NCBI RefSeq assembly: GCF_040655735.1
Contig: NZ_JBFAKK010000008.1
Span: forward strand, 62,001 to 126,000
Source: Phytomonospora sp040655735
GTDB taxonomy: Bacteria > Actinomycetota > Actinomycetes > Mycobacteriales > Micromonosporaceae
DNA length: 64,000 bases
Reading direction: 5' to 3'
Shown here: one piece after another, positions 15,911 through 24,339 of the stretch
Numbering within the stretch: position 1 is the stretch's first letter
Layout of the letters: each line of letters begins with the position of its first letter
The notes under the pieces: model-generated
What the model was told of the DNA's origin: nothing
Databases searched by the model: none
What the model saw: only the letters and a program-made list of their open reading frames with translations
Translations under genes and position numbers: made by a program

Positions 15911-17317
15911 ATGACGCCCGTCCAGGCCGCCCCGTCCGACACCGACCCGGTGGTCCGCGAACTCTCCGAGGCCATCGGCGGCCCGGTCGGCGAGCACGCG
16001 ATCCGCCCGCCCCGCCGTCGCTTCTGGACGGTCCTGCGGGTGGTGCTCTTCGTGGCGATCATCGGCTTCGCGTTCTCCTTCCTGCAGAAGTCGCCCTGCC
16101 GCGACGGTGGTTGGGCGGACAACAGCCAGTACAAGCAGTTCTGCTACACCGACGTGGTCGCGCTCTACTACGCCGAGAACATCTCCAACGGCGCCGTCCC
16201 CTACCGCGACCACCCCGTCGAGTACCCCGTCCTGACGGGCGTCTTCATGGGCGTGCTCGGCCTCCCGGTGTACTGGATGGGCCAGGGGAACCCCGCCCTC
16301 GACCAGGCCCGCACCTTCTTCGACATCAACGCCGTCGTGCTGTCGTTGCTCGGGATCGGGGCCGTCGCGGCGATCTGGGCCCTGCGCAGACGCCGGCCGT
16401 GGGACGCGATGATGCTCGCGGCGGCACCGGCGATCATCTACACCGCGACGGTCAACTGGGACCTGCTGGCGGTGTCGCTGGCGACGTTCTTCCTGCTCGC
16501 CTTCGGGCGCAAGTACTTCGTGTGGGCCGGGATCCTGCTCGGCCTGGCGGTCGCGGCGAAGTTCTATCCGCTGCTGTTCGCCGGGCCGATGCTGCTGCTC
16601 GCCTGGCGGTCGAGACGCTACGCCGAGACCATGCTGACCCTGGGCACGGCGCTGCTCACCTGGGTCATGGTCAACGCGCCGGTCGCGCTGCTGTGGCCGG
16701 AGAGCTGGAAGCGCTTCTTCGAGCTGAACTCCGAGCGCGGCATCGACTGGGGCACGCTCTGGTACGTCCTGCGCTTCCTCACGCCCTCCGAGGGCGTGCA
16801 CCTGCTCGACGGCCGCTCGTTCCTCAACTCCGCCTACCTGCTGCTGTTCGTGGTCGCCTGCGTCGGCATCGCCGTCATGGTCGCCTTCGCGCCCCGCAAA
16901 CCGCGCCTGGCGCAGCTGCTCTTCCTCGTCGTGGCCGCGTTCCTGCTGACCGGCAAGGTCTGGTCGCAGCAGTACGTCCTGTGGCTGCTCCCGCTGGTCA
17001 TCCTGGCCCGCCCCAAGTGGGGCGCGTTCCTGGCCTGGCAGTGCGCCGAGCTGTTCTACTTCCTCGCCTTCTACGGCGAACTCATCAACGCCAGCGGCGG
17101 CTTCGCGTTCCCCGAGTGGGTGTTCATCGTCGCCTCGCTCGGCCGGATCACCACCGTCGCCGTGCTGTGCGCGCTGATCATCCGCGAGATGTGGCGGCCC
17201 GAGCTCGACGCGGTCGCCGGGTACGCCGTCGACGACGACGAGGACTCCGTCTACAAGGGAGACTCGCTGCTGTCGCCGACGGCGCTCGGTACGGCCGAGA
17301 AGCCCGCCACGGCCTGA
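15911..17317 (+). CDS. GT87 (DUF2029) membrane mannosyltransferase
   Basis: Polytopic membrane protein of 468 aa with about ten hydrophobic segments, of the polyprenol-phosphomannose-dependent glycosyltransferase family 87. The luminal loop after the first span contains YYAENISNGAVPYRDHPVEYPV, with the E-Y-P-P/V-type motif characteristic of the family, and later GLAVAAKFYPLLF. A disordered acidic tail closes the protein. By position it matches Rv0051 of mycobacteria downstream of ponA1. It should transfer mannose to an envelope lipoglycan on the outer face. Start supported by TACCAT (15897-15902) eight nt upstream. Its stop lies eight nt from the convergent gene's stop. Confidence 0.87.
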   Translation: MTPVQAAPSDTDPVVRELSEAIGGPVGEHAIRPPRRRFWTVLRVVLFVAIIGFAFSFLQKSPCRDGGWADNSQYKQFCYTDVVALYYAENISNGAVPYRDHPVEYPVLTGVFMGVLGLPVYWMGQGNPALDQARTFFDINAVVLSLLGIGAVAAIWALRRRRPWDAMMLAAAPAIIYTATVNWDLLAVSLATFFLLAFGRKYFVWAGILLGLAVAAKFYPLLFAGPMLLLAWRSRRYAETMLTLGTALLTWVMVNAPVALLWPESWKRFFELNSERGIDWGTLWYVLRFLTPSEGVHLLDGRSFLNSAYLLLFVVACVGIAVMVAFAPRKPRLAQLLFLVVAAFLLTGKVWSQQYVLWLLPLVILARPKWGAFLAWQCAELFYFLAFYGELINASGGFAFPEWVFIVASLGRITTVAVLCALIIREMWRPELDAVAGYAVDDDEDSVYKGDSLLSPTALGTAEKPATA

Positions 17318-17324
17318 CGGCCCG

Positions 17325-19394
17325 CTACGACAAGGTGAACACGACGATCTCGCCGAGATCGGCCACGAGCACCGTCGGGTCGGTCGGCGGGAAGTCGAGG
17401 ACGTGCTGCCAGGAGGTCCCGGCGATCTTCTCGCGCTGCACCACGACCGTCTTCACGCCGAGCCGGCGCATTGCGGCGACCGCGTTGGCCTGCGGGAAGG
17501 AGACCGCGATGTCGAGGATGCGGTCCTGCGTCCTCGGCACGAAGGTCGCCGCCCCGTTGACGACCTGCGGGTAGCCCTGCGAGGACCACAGCATCGCCAG
17601 GGCGTCATCGGCGCGCGAGGACGGCAGCATCAGGGTCGGCCCCTGGACGGTCGCCAAGGCGGCGGGCGCCTGCGGGACGGTCGGATGCGCCATCACCGAG
17701 ACGCCTTCGAGCAGCACCAGCACGACCGGCAGGAACAGCGCCACCCGGCCCAGCAGCGGCCGGTGGACCGGTTCGCGCGGGTCGATGCGGCGCTCGACGG
17801 CCATGTCGTGCAGGCGGTCGCCGAGCCGCGTGATCGTTCCCGCGGCGAGGATCGCCAGCACGATCGTCACGTAGAGCACGAGCCGGCCGCTGACGCGCAG
17901 CGCCTCGAAGCCCGGCAGGTAGCGGTGCAGGGCCGCGTAGGCCCACTCGCCGTCGTCGAGGAAGTTCGTGCCCATGGTGAGCACGATCCCGGCGACCAGG
18001 CCGATCGCGAGGAACCAGCGCTGGCGGCGAGACCACGCCGAGTACAGGAAACCGGCCAGCCCCAGGCCCAGCAGCGCGAAGCCGACCAGCAGCGTCGTCT
18101 CGGCCGGCCAGTACATCGCGTCGCGGGCCGGTGCGTGCAGTCCGCCCCACAGCCACGACTCGGCCGGCGCGGTGATGAAGCTCAGCCACGACGGCGAGAA
18201 GCGGTCGGCGAGGTCGAGGTCGGTCACCGCGTACGGGTACTGCTCGGCGACCCGGTAGTACGGAATGGACAGCGCCACGGCGGCGCCGGCGAAGACCAGC
18301 GCGCCGATGCCGTCGGCGAGCAGGACCCACTTCGGGATCCGCGGGCGCTTGGCGAGCAGCCAGGCGATCGCGGCGACGACGACGATCCCGGCGAGCAGGT
18401 ACCCGAAGGGGACGCCCATGCCGAAGCCGAGGGTCAGCTGCCACACCGCGACGCCCCAGCCGGCCGCGACCCAGCCCCAGCGTGCGCGGCGGTGGCGGTA
18501 TCCGCGCCGCATCGACCAGCCGTGGCCTTTGGCCAGCATCGCCAGGGCCAGCAGGATCCCGCCGACGGCGACGATCTGGATGTGCCCGGCCTGCGCCAGG
18601 CGCCACGGCGCGAAGGCGAGGGCGGCGGCGCCGAAGACGGCGCCGGGGACGCGCGATCCGATCTGCCGCAGGAGGGCGTAGGCGCCGAACACGACGAGCG
18701 CGACCGACAGCACGTAGAGGACGTTGTAGCGCAGCAGCGCCGCTTCCTGGCCGTGGCCGATGGTCCCGGCGGGCGCGAAGCCGAGGAGGGTGTCGCCGAA
18801 GGCGTAGCTGAGCGACTGGCCGAAGAAGACGTTGAGGTCGAACAGGTTCAGCGGGTCGGTGATCAGCGCGTGGCCGCCCCAGCCGATGAGATAGGCCGAC
18901 ACGAGGGGGTCGCCGGCGTCGTGCGGGATGGTGTGCGTCGGGTCGGCCATGGCCGGCCAGGTCATCCCGACGGCGGCCAGGACGCTGATGACCGCGGCGA
19001 TGCTCCACTCGTGGCGGGCGACGAACCACGCGCGGACGCGGGCGCGCCGCCAGCGGTCGAGCTCGGCCGGGTCGGGGCCGTCGTCGTCCACTGTGGATCC
19101 GGTGGCGAACCTGTGCCAGGGGTCGGCGTCGGAGGCTTCGAGGAGGTCCTGCTCGGCGCTGAGGACCGAACCGCGCCGGGGCTCGGGAGCGGTCTCGGTG
19201 GTGAGCGGTTCGGCGACCGTCGTCGTGCCCGCGGCCTCGGCCGGGTCCGGCTCCTCGACGGCCGGTTCGCCTGCCTGGCTGGGAACCGCGGCCTCCGGGG
19301 GTTCCTTCGCGGGGCTCTGCTCCTTGACGGAGCCTCGCTCCTTGGTCGAGCCCTGCTCTTCGGTCGACTCGCCGGGGGTGGTCTCGGTCGTCAT
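17325..19394 (-). CDS. polytopic membrane protein, glycosyltransferase-like
   Basis: Large integral membrane protein (689 aa). The first ~135 residues are disordered and Glu/Pro/Thr-rich, followed by about a dozen hydrophobic helices. The first extracytoplasmic loop DPTHTIPHDAGDPLVSAYLIGWG resembles GT-C fold enzymes, where a D-x-x-D motif after the first helix holds the acceptor or donor; a soluble C-terminal domain (about 590-689) follows. The donor and acceptor are unknown. Start ATG at 19394 overlaps the stop of the upstream nuclease gene (ATGA), so the two are translationally coupled. GT-C assignment is inference from topology and the loop motif. Confidence 0.72.
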   Translation of the reverse strand: MTTETTPGESTEEQGSTKERGSVKEQSPAKEPPEAAVPSQAGEPAVEEPDPAEAAGTTTVAEPLTTETAPEPRRGSVLSAEQDLLEASDADPWHRFATGSTVDDDGPDPAELDRWRRARVRAWFVARHEWSIAAVISVLAAVGMTWPAMADPTHTIPHDAGDPLVSAYLIGWGGHALITDPLNLFDLNVFFGQSLSYAFGDTLLGFAPAGTIGHGQEAALLRYNVLYVLSVALVVFGAYALLRQIGSRVPGAVFGAAALAFAPWRLAQAGHIQIVAVGGILLALAMLAKGHGWSMRRGYRHRRARWGWVAAGWGVAVWQLTLGFGMGVPFGYLLAGIVVVAAIAWLLAKRPRIPKWVLLADGIGALVFAGAAVALSIPYYRVAEQYPYAVTDLDLADRFSPSWLSFITAPAESWLWGGLHAPARDAMYWPAETTLLVGFALLGLGLAGFLYSAWSRRQRWFLAIGLVAGIVLTMGTNFLDDGEWAYAALHRYLPGFEALRVSGRLVLYVTIVLAILAAGTITRLGDRLHDMAVERRIDPREPVHRPLLGRVALFLPVVLVLLEGVSVMAHPTVPQAPAALATVQGPTLMLPSSRADDALAMLWSSQGYPQVVNGAATFVPRTQDRILDIAVSFPQANAVAAMRRLGVKTVVVQREKIAGTSWQHVLDFPPTDPTVLVADLGEIVVFTLS

Positions 19395-20164
19395 TTCAGA
19401 AGCTCTCGCAAGGTCGTGATGTCCTCGGACTGCTTGGCCGCCCCGCCCTTGGTCTCCACCACTGCCGGGCATCCCGCCTCGCGGATGACGTGCGCGATCG
19501 CCTCGGCGCCGATCTCGCCCTTGCCGATGTTGGCGTGGCGGTCGCGGCCGGAGTCGAAGCCGTCGAGGGAGTCGTTGGCGTGCACCAGGTCGATGCGTCC
19601 GGTGATCGCCTTGATGCGGTCGACCACGTCGGTCAGGTCGAGGCCGCCGGCGTGCGCGTGGCAGGTGTCGAGGCAGAAGCCGGGGTCGTACTCGCCGATG
19701 GCCTCCCACAGCCGCTCGATCATCTCGTAGCGGCGAGCGCAGGCGTGCTCACCACCGGCGGTGTTCTCGATGAGGACCCTGGTCGGCAGGCCGCCCTCCT
19801 TCTCCGCGTAGGCGAAGGCCTTGCGCCAGTTGTCGAAACCGGTGGCGATGTCCTCGCCGTCGCGCACGTGTCCACCGTGGACGATCAGGCCCTTCGCGCC
19901 GACCTTGGCGGCGGCCTTGGAGTGCTGGAGCATCAGGCGGCGGCTGGGCACGCGGATGCGGTTGTTGAGCGAGGCGAGGTTGATGACGTAGGGGGCGTGA
20001 ACGAACACGTCGACGTCGGCTTCGGTGATCGCCTCGGCGTCCTCGCGAGCCGCCGGGGCCTTCCAGCCCTGCGGATCGGCGAGGAAGAACTGAACGAGGT
20101 CCGCGTCGCGCGCGGCCGCCTCGGCGAGTGGATCGACGTCGTCAACGTGTGCCCCGATGCGCAT
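19391..20164 (-). CDS. nfo: deoxyribonuclease IV / AP endonuclease-like TIM-barrel protein
   Basis: Endonuclease IV family (xylose isomerase-like TIM barrel), acting at abasic sites in DNA with three zinc ions. Recognisable ligand segments: VHAPYVINLAS (about residues 54-64), GLIVHGGHV (about 92-100), VLIENTAGG (Glu about 131), GFCLDTCHAHAGG (about 165-177), LVHANDS (about 200), DRHANIGKGEIG (about 213-224) and VVETKG near the end. These match the His/Glu/Asp zinc set of Nfo. 257 aa, slightly short. Start ATG at 20164 with TAGGCT seven nt upstream, a leaderless form. Coupled by overlap to a membrane glycosyltransferase-like gene, an unusual partner. Confidence 0.88.
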   Translation of the reverse strand: MRIGAHVDDVDPLAEAAARDADLVQFFLADPQGWKAPAAREDAEAITEADVDVFVHAPYVINLASLNNRIRVPSRRLMLQHSKAAAKVGAKGLIVHGGHVRDGEDIATGFDNWRKAFAYAEKEGGLPTRVLIENTAGGEHACARRYEMIERLWEAIGEYDPGFCLDTCHAHAGGLDLTDVVDRIKAITGRIDLVHANDSLDGFDSGRDRHANIGKGEIGAEAIAHVIREAGCPAVVETKGGAAKQSEDITTLRELLK

Positions 20165-20419
20165 GCGGGTGAGCCTATCTGGTCGATGCGCCCCCGTGAC
20201 GGCGTGATTACCAGGGACTCGGGTCTTTCGCAAGGGCAGCGTGCCTGTCTAAGCTTGGTGCGATGCCACCCGAAACGGCACATTCGGGCGTGGATCGAGA
20301 ATTTTCTTCGCCGGTGCGCGTCACCGCCGAACATTCAGATCGTTACCTCCGATAGAAGCTTTCGACCTGGGGACCGACTCATGACGTTAAGCATCCGAAG
20401 AACGGCGAAAGGGGCCCAC

Positions 20420-21256
20420 GTGCGTCACCGCAGGAAGTCGTCGAGAACGGTCAGCCGGCGCTCGGTCGCCATGACGGTCTCGGTGCTCGGACTCGGTGGC
20501 GCGATGCTGCTGGGCACTCCGTTCGCCTCGGCCGAGGAGACCACCGACGGCAAGTCGGTCACCTTCGACGGCGGCTGCGGTCTGCTCGGGCTGGTGGCGC
20601 CTTCATCGAAGCCGGACCCGGCCGAACTGGAGGTCCTCGCCGAGACCAAGGTGACCTTCACCAACGACCTCGGCCGCGACGCCGTCCTGCACATCGGCTC
20701 CACCACGGTCGATGTTCCCAAGGACGAGTCGAAGGTCGTGACGCTGGACGCCAAGTCCGTCGAGGTCGCGATGATCCCCGACTGCATGCTCGAACACGGC
20801 CTGTTCGAGAAGATGGAGAAGGCGACCATCACCGTCAAGGGCAGCACCGCGCCGCCCGACGACGTCGACCCGACGCAGCCTCCCGGTGACGACAACGGCG
20901 GCGGATCCGGCGACGGCGGCGACGACGAGGGCAAGCCCGCCGACGCCCCTGATTCCGGCAACCGGCCCGAGGTCGACACCGACCGCCCGGTCGCCGAAGG
21001 CGCCGTCCCGCCCGACTCCGGTGCCAAGGCTCCCGACGACGGCAACGGCCCGGCCGCACCGGTCGGGGGCAACACCCCCGGCGCCGGAACCGGCAGCGGT
21101 CCCGGCAACGACTTCGCCGTCGAACCCGTCGGCGGGGACGTGACCAACAGCGGCTCGACCGGTCTGCTCGCGCTCATCGCCACCGTCTGTCTGGTCGGCG
21201 TGGGAGCGGCGGCCGTTCGGACGGTCGCACAGCAGCGTTCGTCGGTTGCCCGCTAG
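20420..21256 (+). CDS. secreted membrane-anchored surface protein
   Basis: Hypothetical exported protein. A basic N-region (RHRRKSSRTVSRR) and hydrophobic core with ASAEE cleavage motif form a signal peptide. A small beta-rich domain of about 110 residues with two cysteines (GGCGLL and PDCMLE) follows, then about 120 residues of Pro/Gly/Asp linker, and a C-terminal hydrophobic helix (TGLLALIATVCLVGVGAAA) with basic tail; there is no LPxTG motif. GTG at 20420 follows GAAAGGGG; an ATG at 20381 in frame also has a purine-rich site and cannot be excluded. Likely outer-surface copper-fold-like or adhesion domain, but the family is not recognised. Confidence 0.75.
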   Translation: MRHRRKSSRTVSRRSVAMTVSVLGLGGAMLLGTPFASAEETTDGKSVTFDGGCGLLGLVAPSSKPDPAELEVLAETKVTFTNDLGRDAVLHIGSTTVDVPKDESKVVTLDAKSVEVAMIPDCMLEHGLFEKMEKATITVKGSTAPPDDVDPTQPPGDDNGGGSGDGGDDEGKPADAPDSGNRPEVDTDRPVAEGAVPPDSGAKAPDDGNGPAAPVGGNTPGAGTGSGPGNDFAVEPVGGDVTNSGSTGLLALIATVCLVGVGAAAVRTVAQQRSSVAR

Positions 21257-21307
21257 CCCGGGAGCCCGGCAGAATACCCAGCTAGATCGAACCCTTCAGC
21301 AAAGGCC

Positions 21308-21387
21308 CCGCGGGGCATCGGATTTACGCACACGGTGTGGTCGTTCCTCCCCAGGTCCCACCCAGCTTGCGGATCCGGTGCCCCGCG
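21308..21387. ncRNA. long-range structured element or terminator
   Basis: CCGCGGGGCATCGGATT (21308-21324) can pair with GATCCGGTGCCCCGCGG (21371-21387) over 17 positions, including G-U pairs, enclosing about 46 nt that contains a small hairpin (CACACGGTGTG) and C-rich loops. It is followed by TCTCTCTTTT. It sits between convergent genes, so an elaborate terminator or a small structured RNA are both possible. Confidence 0.35.
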
Positions 21388-21406
21388 GTCTCTCTTTTCG
21401 CGGCCG

Positions 21407-21886
21407 CTACCCCAGCTCGGCGACGTAGTGCAGCAGCGAACGCCGGTAGCGGGTCATGTGCCCGCCCAGCGCGCCCAGCGTCAACGCCAGCGCCTCCCGG
21501 TCGCGGCCCGCGCTCGACAGCGCCAGCGCGAGGAACGCCGTCACGGCGTCGTCGAGGTCGTCGGAGGTGCGCTCGCGCTCGGCGGTGAGCAGCGCGACGG
21601 CCCGCTCGTGCTCGCCGACGTTGCGGTGGGAACTCGCCAGCTGGATCACGCACTGGCGCCTCCGGTCGCCGTCGAGGCCGGCGGCCAGGGCCTTCTCGTA
21701 GAAGCCGATCGCGGCCCGCTCGTCGCCGGTGGCGTCGCGGGCGCCGCCCCGCTCGAAGAGCCCTGCCGGGTCTCCGGCGGGCAGTTCGGCGGCGAGCGCG
21801 TCGATCCGCTCGATGTAGGTGTCCTCGTCGTCGGAGGCGAACACCTCGTCGACGCGGTGCTGCCAGTTCTCGTCGGCCGCGGTCAT
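21407..21886 (-). CDS. tetratricopeptide-like protein
   Basis: Helical protein of 159 aa built of TPR-like repeats, with SLFER/GLFERGGARDATGDERAAIGFYEKAL (about residues 40-65) and CVIQLASSHRNVGEHERAVALL (about 78-100). The ending PR/TRYRRSLLHYVAELG resembles the neighbour. It is a paralogue of the next gene (21937-22440): same length, repeats and C-terminal motif. From memory such ~160-aa TPR proteins are conserved in actinobacteria and Bacillus, function unknown. ATG at 21886 follows GGAGGGAG. Probably co-transcribed with its paralogue (gap 50 nt). Confidence 0.78.
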   Translation of the reverse strand: MTAADENWQHRVDEVFASDDEDTYIERIDALAAELPAGDPAGLFERGGARDATGDERAAIGFYEKALAAGLDGDRRRQCVIQLASSHRNVGEHERAVALLTAERERTSDDLDDAVTAFLALALSSAGRDREALALTLGALGGHMTRYRRSLLHYVAELG

Positions 21887-21936
21887 CGCGTGCTCCCTCC
21901 CGGCGCCCACCCGGCGGTGGACGCCTGGATCATCGC

Positions 21937-22440
21937 TCAGGCCGTCTCGGGCTCGACGAGCAGGCGGGCGTAGTTACGGGTCGAGCGCTGGTAGCGGGGC
22001 AGGTGCGCGGCCATGGCGGTGACCACCATGGACAGTCCCTCGCGTTCGCGGCCGAGGTCGGCGAGGGCGAGCGCGGACATGACGACGACGGCGTCGTCGA
22101 GTTCGTCGCTGGTGCGCATCCGCTCCTCGGTGAGCAGGGCGAGGGTCTCGGCGGGGCGGCCGAGGTTGCGGATCGAGCTGGCCATCTGGATGACGACGCG
22201 GCGGCGGCGCACGCCTTCGAGGCCGAGCGCGAGGGCGCGGTCGTAGAGGGGGACGGCCTTGTCGGAGTGGCCGGTGGAGTCCCAGGCGCAGGCCCGCTCG
22301 AAGAGCGAGACCGGATGGTCATCGCCGAGGACGGCGGCGTGGTCGGCGATGAGTCGGCGGAAGTCGGCGGGGTCGTGGTCGTCGATGGCGGCCCACAGTT
22401 CGTCGTTGCGGGTTTCCCACTCGGGGGTCACGGCGGTCAT
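21937..22440 (-). CDS. tetratricopeptide-like protein (paralogue)
   Basis: 167-aa TPR-type helical protein. Matching positions with the downstream gene include SLFERACAWDSTGHSDKAV, VVIQMASSIRNLGRPAETLALL and LPRYQRSTRNYARLL. ATG at 22440 follows GAGGAGA; the in-frame M eleven codons earlier lacks a ribosome site. The two genes look like a local duplication and may act as a hetero-oligomer or be redundant; nothing visible decides. Divergent from the ArsR-type regulator gene at 22541. Confidence 0.78.
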   Translation of the reverse strand: MTAVTPEWETRNDELWAAIDDHDPADFRRLIADHAAVLGDDHPVSLFERACAWDSTGHSDKAVPLYDRALALGLEGVRRRRVVIQMASSIRNLGRPAETLALLTEERMRTSDELDDAVVVMSALALADLGREREGLSMVVTAMAAHLPRYQRSTRNYARLLVEPETA

Positions 22441-22504
22441 GTCGTTCTCCTCAGTTCGTCGGTGCTTCGGCAACCCTGCGCAAGCGGGCTACCGTTGATC
22501 AAGA

Positions 22505-22524
22505 GATTCGGGGAGATCCGAATC
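22505..22524. promoter_or_regulatory. candidate operator of the ArsR-type gene
   Basis: Inverted repeat GATTCGG-GGAGAT-CCGAATC (7-bp perfect arms), 17 nt before the GTG of the regulator gene and between divergent transcription units. Confidence 0.4.
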
Positions 22525-22540
22525 ATTCGAGAGGACCGGT

Positions 22541-23515
22541 GTGCCCGTCACCCTGCGCTTCACCCCCGCCGACCTGGGACGGACCCGCTTCGCGGTGTCC
22601 CCGGTGTGGGAGACCCTCGCGGCAGTGCGGCTCACCTCGCCCGAGGAGGGCAAGGGCCCGCACGCCGCCTGGTTCGACGCGCTCCCCCGCGACCTCGACC
22701 TGCGTCCGATCACCATCCTCCAGCCCCGGCGCGGCTACTCCCCCGACTTCTGGACCCCGACGCCGCTGGGGCCTGCGACGACGTTCGCGATGGACCTCGC
22801 GCGCGTCCGGCTCACATCGCCCGCGCGCGTCCGCGCCGAAGTCGAGCGCGCGCTCGCCGAGCGCCCCGGCGCGGCCGACAGCGAGATCGGCCGTCTCCTG
22901 CTCGGCGAGCCCGCCGGGGTCCTGGCGTTCCTGTGCGACCTGATCGCGCGGGCGTGGGAAACCCTCGTCGAGCCGCACTGGACGAAGGTGCGCGCGCTCC
23001 TCGACGCCGACCTCGGCTTCCAGTCGCGACGCCTGGCCGAGGGCGGCCTCGACAGCCTCTTCGCCGAACTCCACCCGGCGCTGCGCTGGCACGACCACGT
23101 CCTGACCCGCTCGCGCGGCGACGCCGAGCACCGCGATCTCGTCGGCGAGGGCGTGGTGCTGATGCCGAGCGCGTTTCGGTGGGACCAGGTCATCGTCATC
23201 GTCGACGAGCCGTGGCAGCCGACGGTCGTCTACCCCGCGCGCGGACTGGGCACGCTGTGGGAGACGGCGACCCGGGAGACCGATCGCGCGCTCGGGCGGC
23301 TCCTCGGCCACACGCGCGCGACGCTGCTGCTCGGGCTCACCGAGCCGGCGACCACGACCGGCCTCGCCCACCGCTACGCCTACGCCGCCGGAACGGTGTC
23401 GGAGCACCTGAAGATCCTGCGCGACACCGGGTTGATCGCCGGCGAGCGCCACCGGCACGAAGTCCGCTACCTCCGGACCGAGCTCGGCGACGCCGTCGTG
23501 GGCGGACCGAGGTGA
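22541..23515 (+). CDS. ArsR-type winged-helix regulator with DUF5937-like N-terminal domain
   Basis: 324-aa regulator. The first ~230 residues form an actinobacterial sensor-like domain that opens with FTPADLGRTRFAVSPVWETL and contains SRRLAEGGLDSLFAELHPALRW; the C-terminal ~80 residues are a winged helix (RATLLLGLTEPATTTGLAHRYAYAAGTVSEHLKILRDTGLI), typical ArsR. No metal-binding cysteine cluster is present in the helix, so it is probably not a metal sensor. GTG start with GAGGA upstream. Its stop (TGA 23513-23515) abuts a parS site directly. A palindrome at 22505-22524 suggests self-regulation. Confidence 0.84.
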   Translation: MPVTLRFTPADLGRTRFAVSPVWETLAAVRLTSPEEGKGPHAAWFDALPRDLDLRPITILQPRRGYSPDFWTPTPLGPATTFAMDLARVRLTSPARVRAEVERALAERPGAADSEIGRLLLGEPAGVLAFLCDLIARAWETLVEPHWTKVRALLDADLGFQSRRLAEGGLDSLFAELHPALRWHDHVLTRSRGDAEHRDLVGEGVVLMPSAFRWDQVIVIVDEPWQPTVVYPARGLGTLWETATRETDRALGRLLGHTRATLLLGLTEPATTTGLAHRYAYAAGTVSEHLKILRDTGLIAGERHRHEVRYLRTELGDAVVGGPR

Positions 23516-23531
23516 TGTTTCACGTGAAACA
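23516..23531. other. parS centromere site
   Basis: TGTTTCACGTGAAACA, a perfect 16-bp palindrome identical to the consensus ParB-binding parS site of actinobacteria. It starts directly after the stop codon of the ArsR-type gene. Such sites cluster near oriC and load ParB/SMC for chromosome segregation. Confidence 0.92.
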
Positions 23532-23555
23532 CAGCGTCACGTCGTGGTCGCGCGG

Positions 23556-24158
23556 TCAGCCTCGGGGGCCGCGCACGGACTGCCAGACGCGTTCGGGGAT
23601 GAGGCGGGCGGCGTCGTTCATGTCGATGCCCGGGTCCCCGGCGAGCCAGCGCTTGGTCGTCGCGGCGACCGGGCCGCAGACGAGCAGCTCGATCATCACC
23701 GGCGCGAGCGGCTGGATGTGCCCGGAGACGAGGTAGGGGTTGAACCACATGACGATCTCGCGGTAGAGGTCGGCGGGTTCGGGATCGACCGGCTTGGCGT
23801 TGTCGGGCAGGTAGCCGGCGTAGGGCAGGAAGTGCACGATGCGCGCCTTCGCCGGGTTCTTCGCGCTCCACTCCAGGTAGCCCGCGGCCATGGCGCGAAC
23901 ACCGTCGGCGGCGTTGTCGTGGGGGTCGAGGCAGGCGAGCAGCTCGGTGAGCAGGTCGGCGGTGCAGCGGTTGTAGAGCGTCGCGGACAGGCCGTCGAAG
24001 TTGCTGAAGTGGTGGTAGAGGCTGCCGACGCTCACACCGCTGAGTTCGAGGACCGCGGTGAGGCTGAACCCGTCACGCCCGCGCTGGCTGTACACGTCGA
24101 GGGCGGCGTCGAGCAGCCTGTCGACGGTCTCCTGACCGCGTTTGGCGGGCACCGGCAT
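23556..24158 (-). CDS. TetR/AcrR family regulator
   Basis: 200-aa repressor. The TetR HTH lies at about residues 8-55 (LLDAALDVYSQRGRDGFSLTAVLELSGVSVGSLYHHFSNFDGL written in part: LSGVSVGSLYHHFSNFDGL is the recognition segment). The C-terminal ligand domain is hydrophobic with IVHFLPYAGYLP. ATG at 24158 follows AAGGAGAGGT. It is divergent from a lipoprotein gene, and two overlapping palindromes (24177-24206) in the gap are likely operators. Ligand unknown. Confidence 0.88.
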   Translation of the reverse strand: MPVPAKRGQETVDRLLDAALDVYSQRGRDGFSLTAVLELSGVSVGSLYHHFSNFDGLSATLYNRCTADLLTELLACLDPHDNAADGVRAMAAGYLEWSAKNPAKARIVHFLPYAGYLPDNAKPVDPEPADLYREIVMWFNPYLVSGHIQPLAPVMIELLVCGPVAATTKRWLAGDPGIDMNDAARLIPERVWQSVRGPRG

Positions 24159-24176
24159 CACCTCTCCTTGACAGGG

Positions 24177-24206
24177 CTAGAGAATATCTCTAGAAATGGC
24201 TTCTAG
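24177..24206. promoter_or_regulatory. overlapping TetR operators
   Basis: Two perfect inverted repeats share bases: CTAGAGA-ATA-TCTCTAG (24177-24193) and CTAGAA-ATGGC-TTCTAG (24190-24206). They lie 19 nt before the TetR start and upstream of the divergent lipoprotein gene; the second repeat covers an ATG at 24196 that would otherwise extend the lipoprotein frame. Confidence 0.6.
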
Positions 24207-24339
24207 TCCAGGTCGGCGCAAACGACAGGCCACGAGGACCCCCACCCTTGGCATTGTCGCCCCACCGCCGCCCACTCGTCGAACACGACGACGGCGTGGC
24301 GCCCACCGACCGGGCACCACCCTCAGGGAGAAGACCCCC

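Noticed and set aside
24196..24339. In-frame N-terminal extension of the lipoprotein gene
   Set aside because: It overlaps the TetR operators and would bury the lipobox signal peptide.
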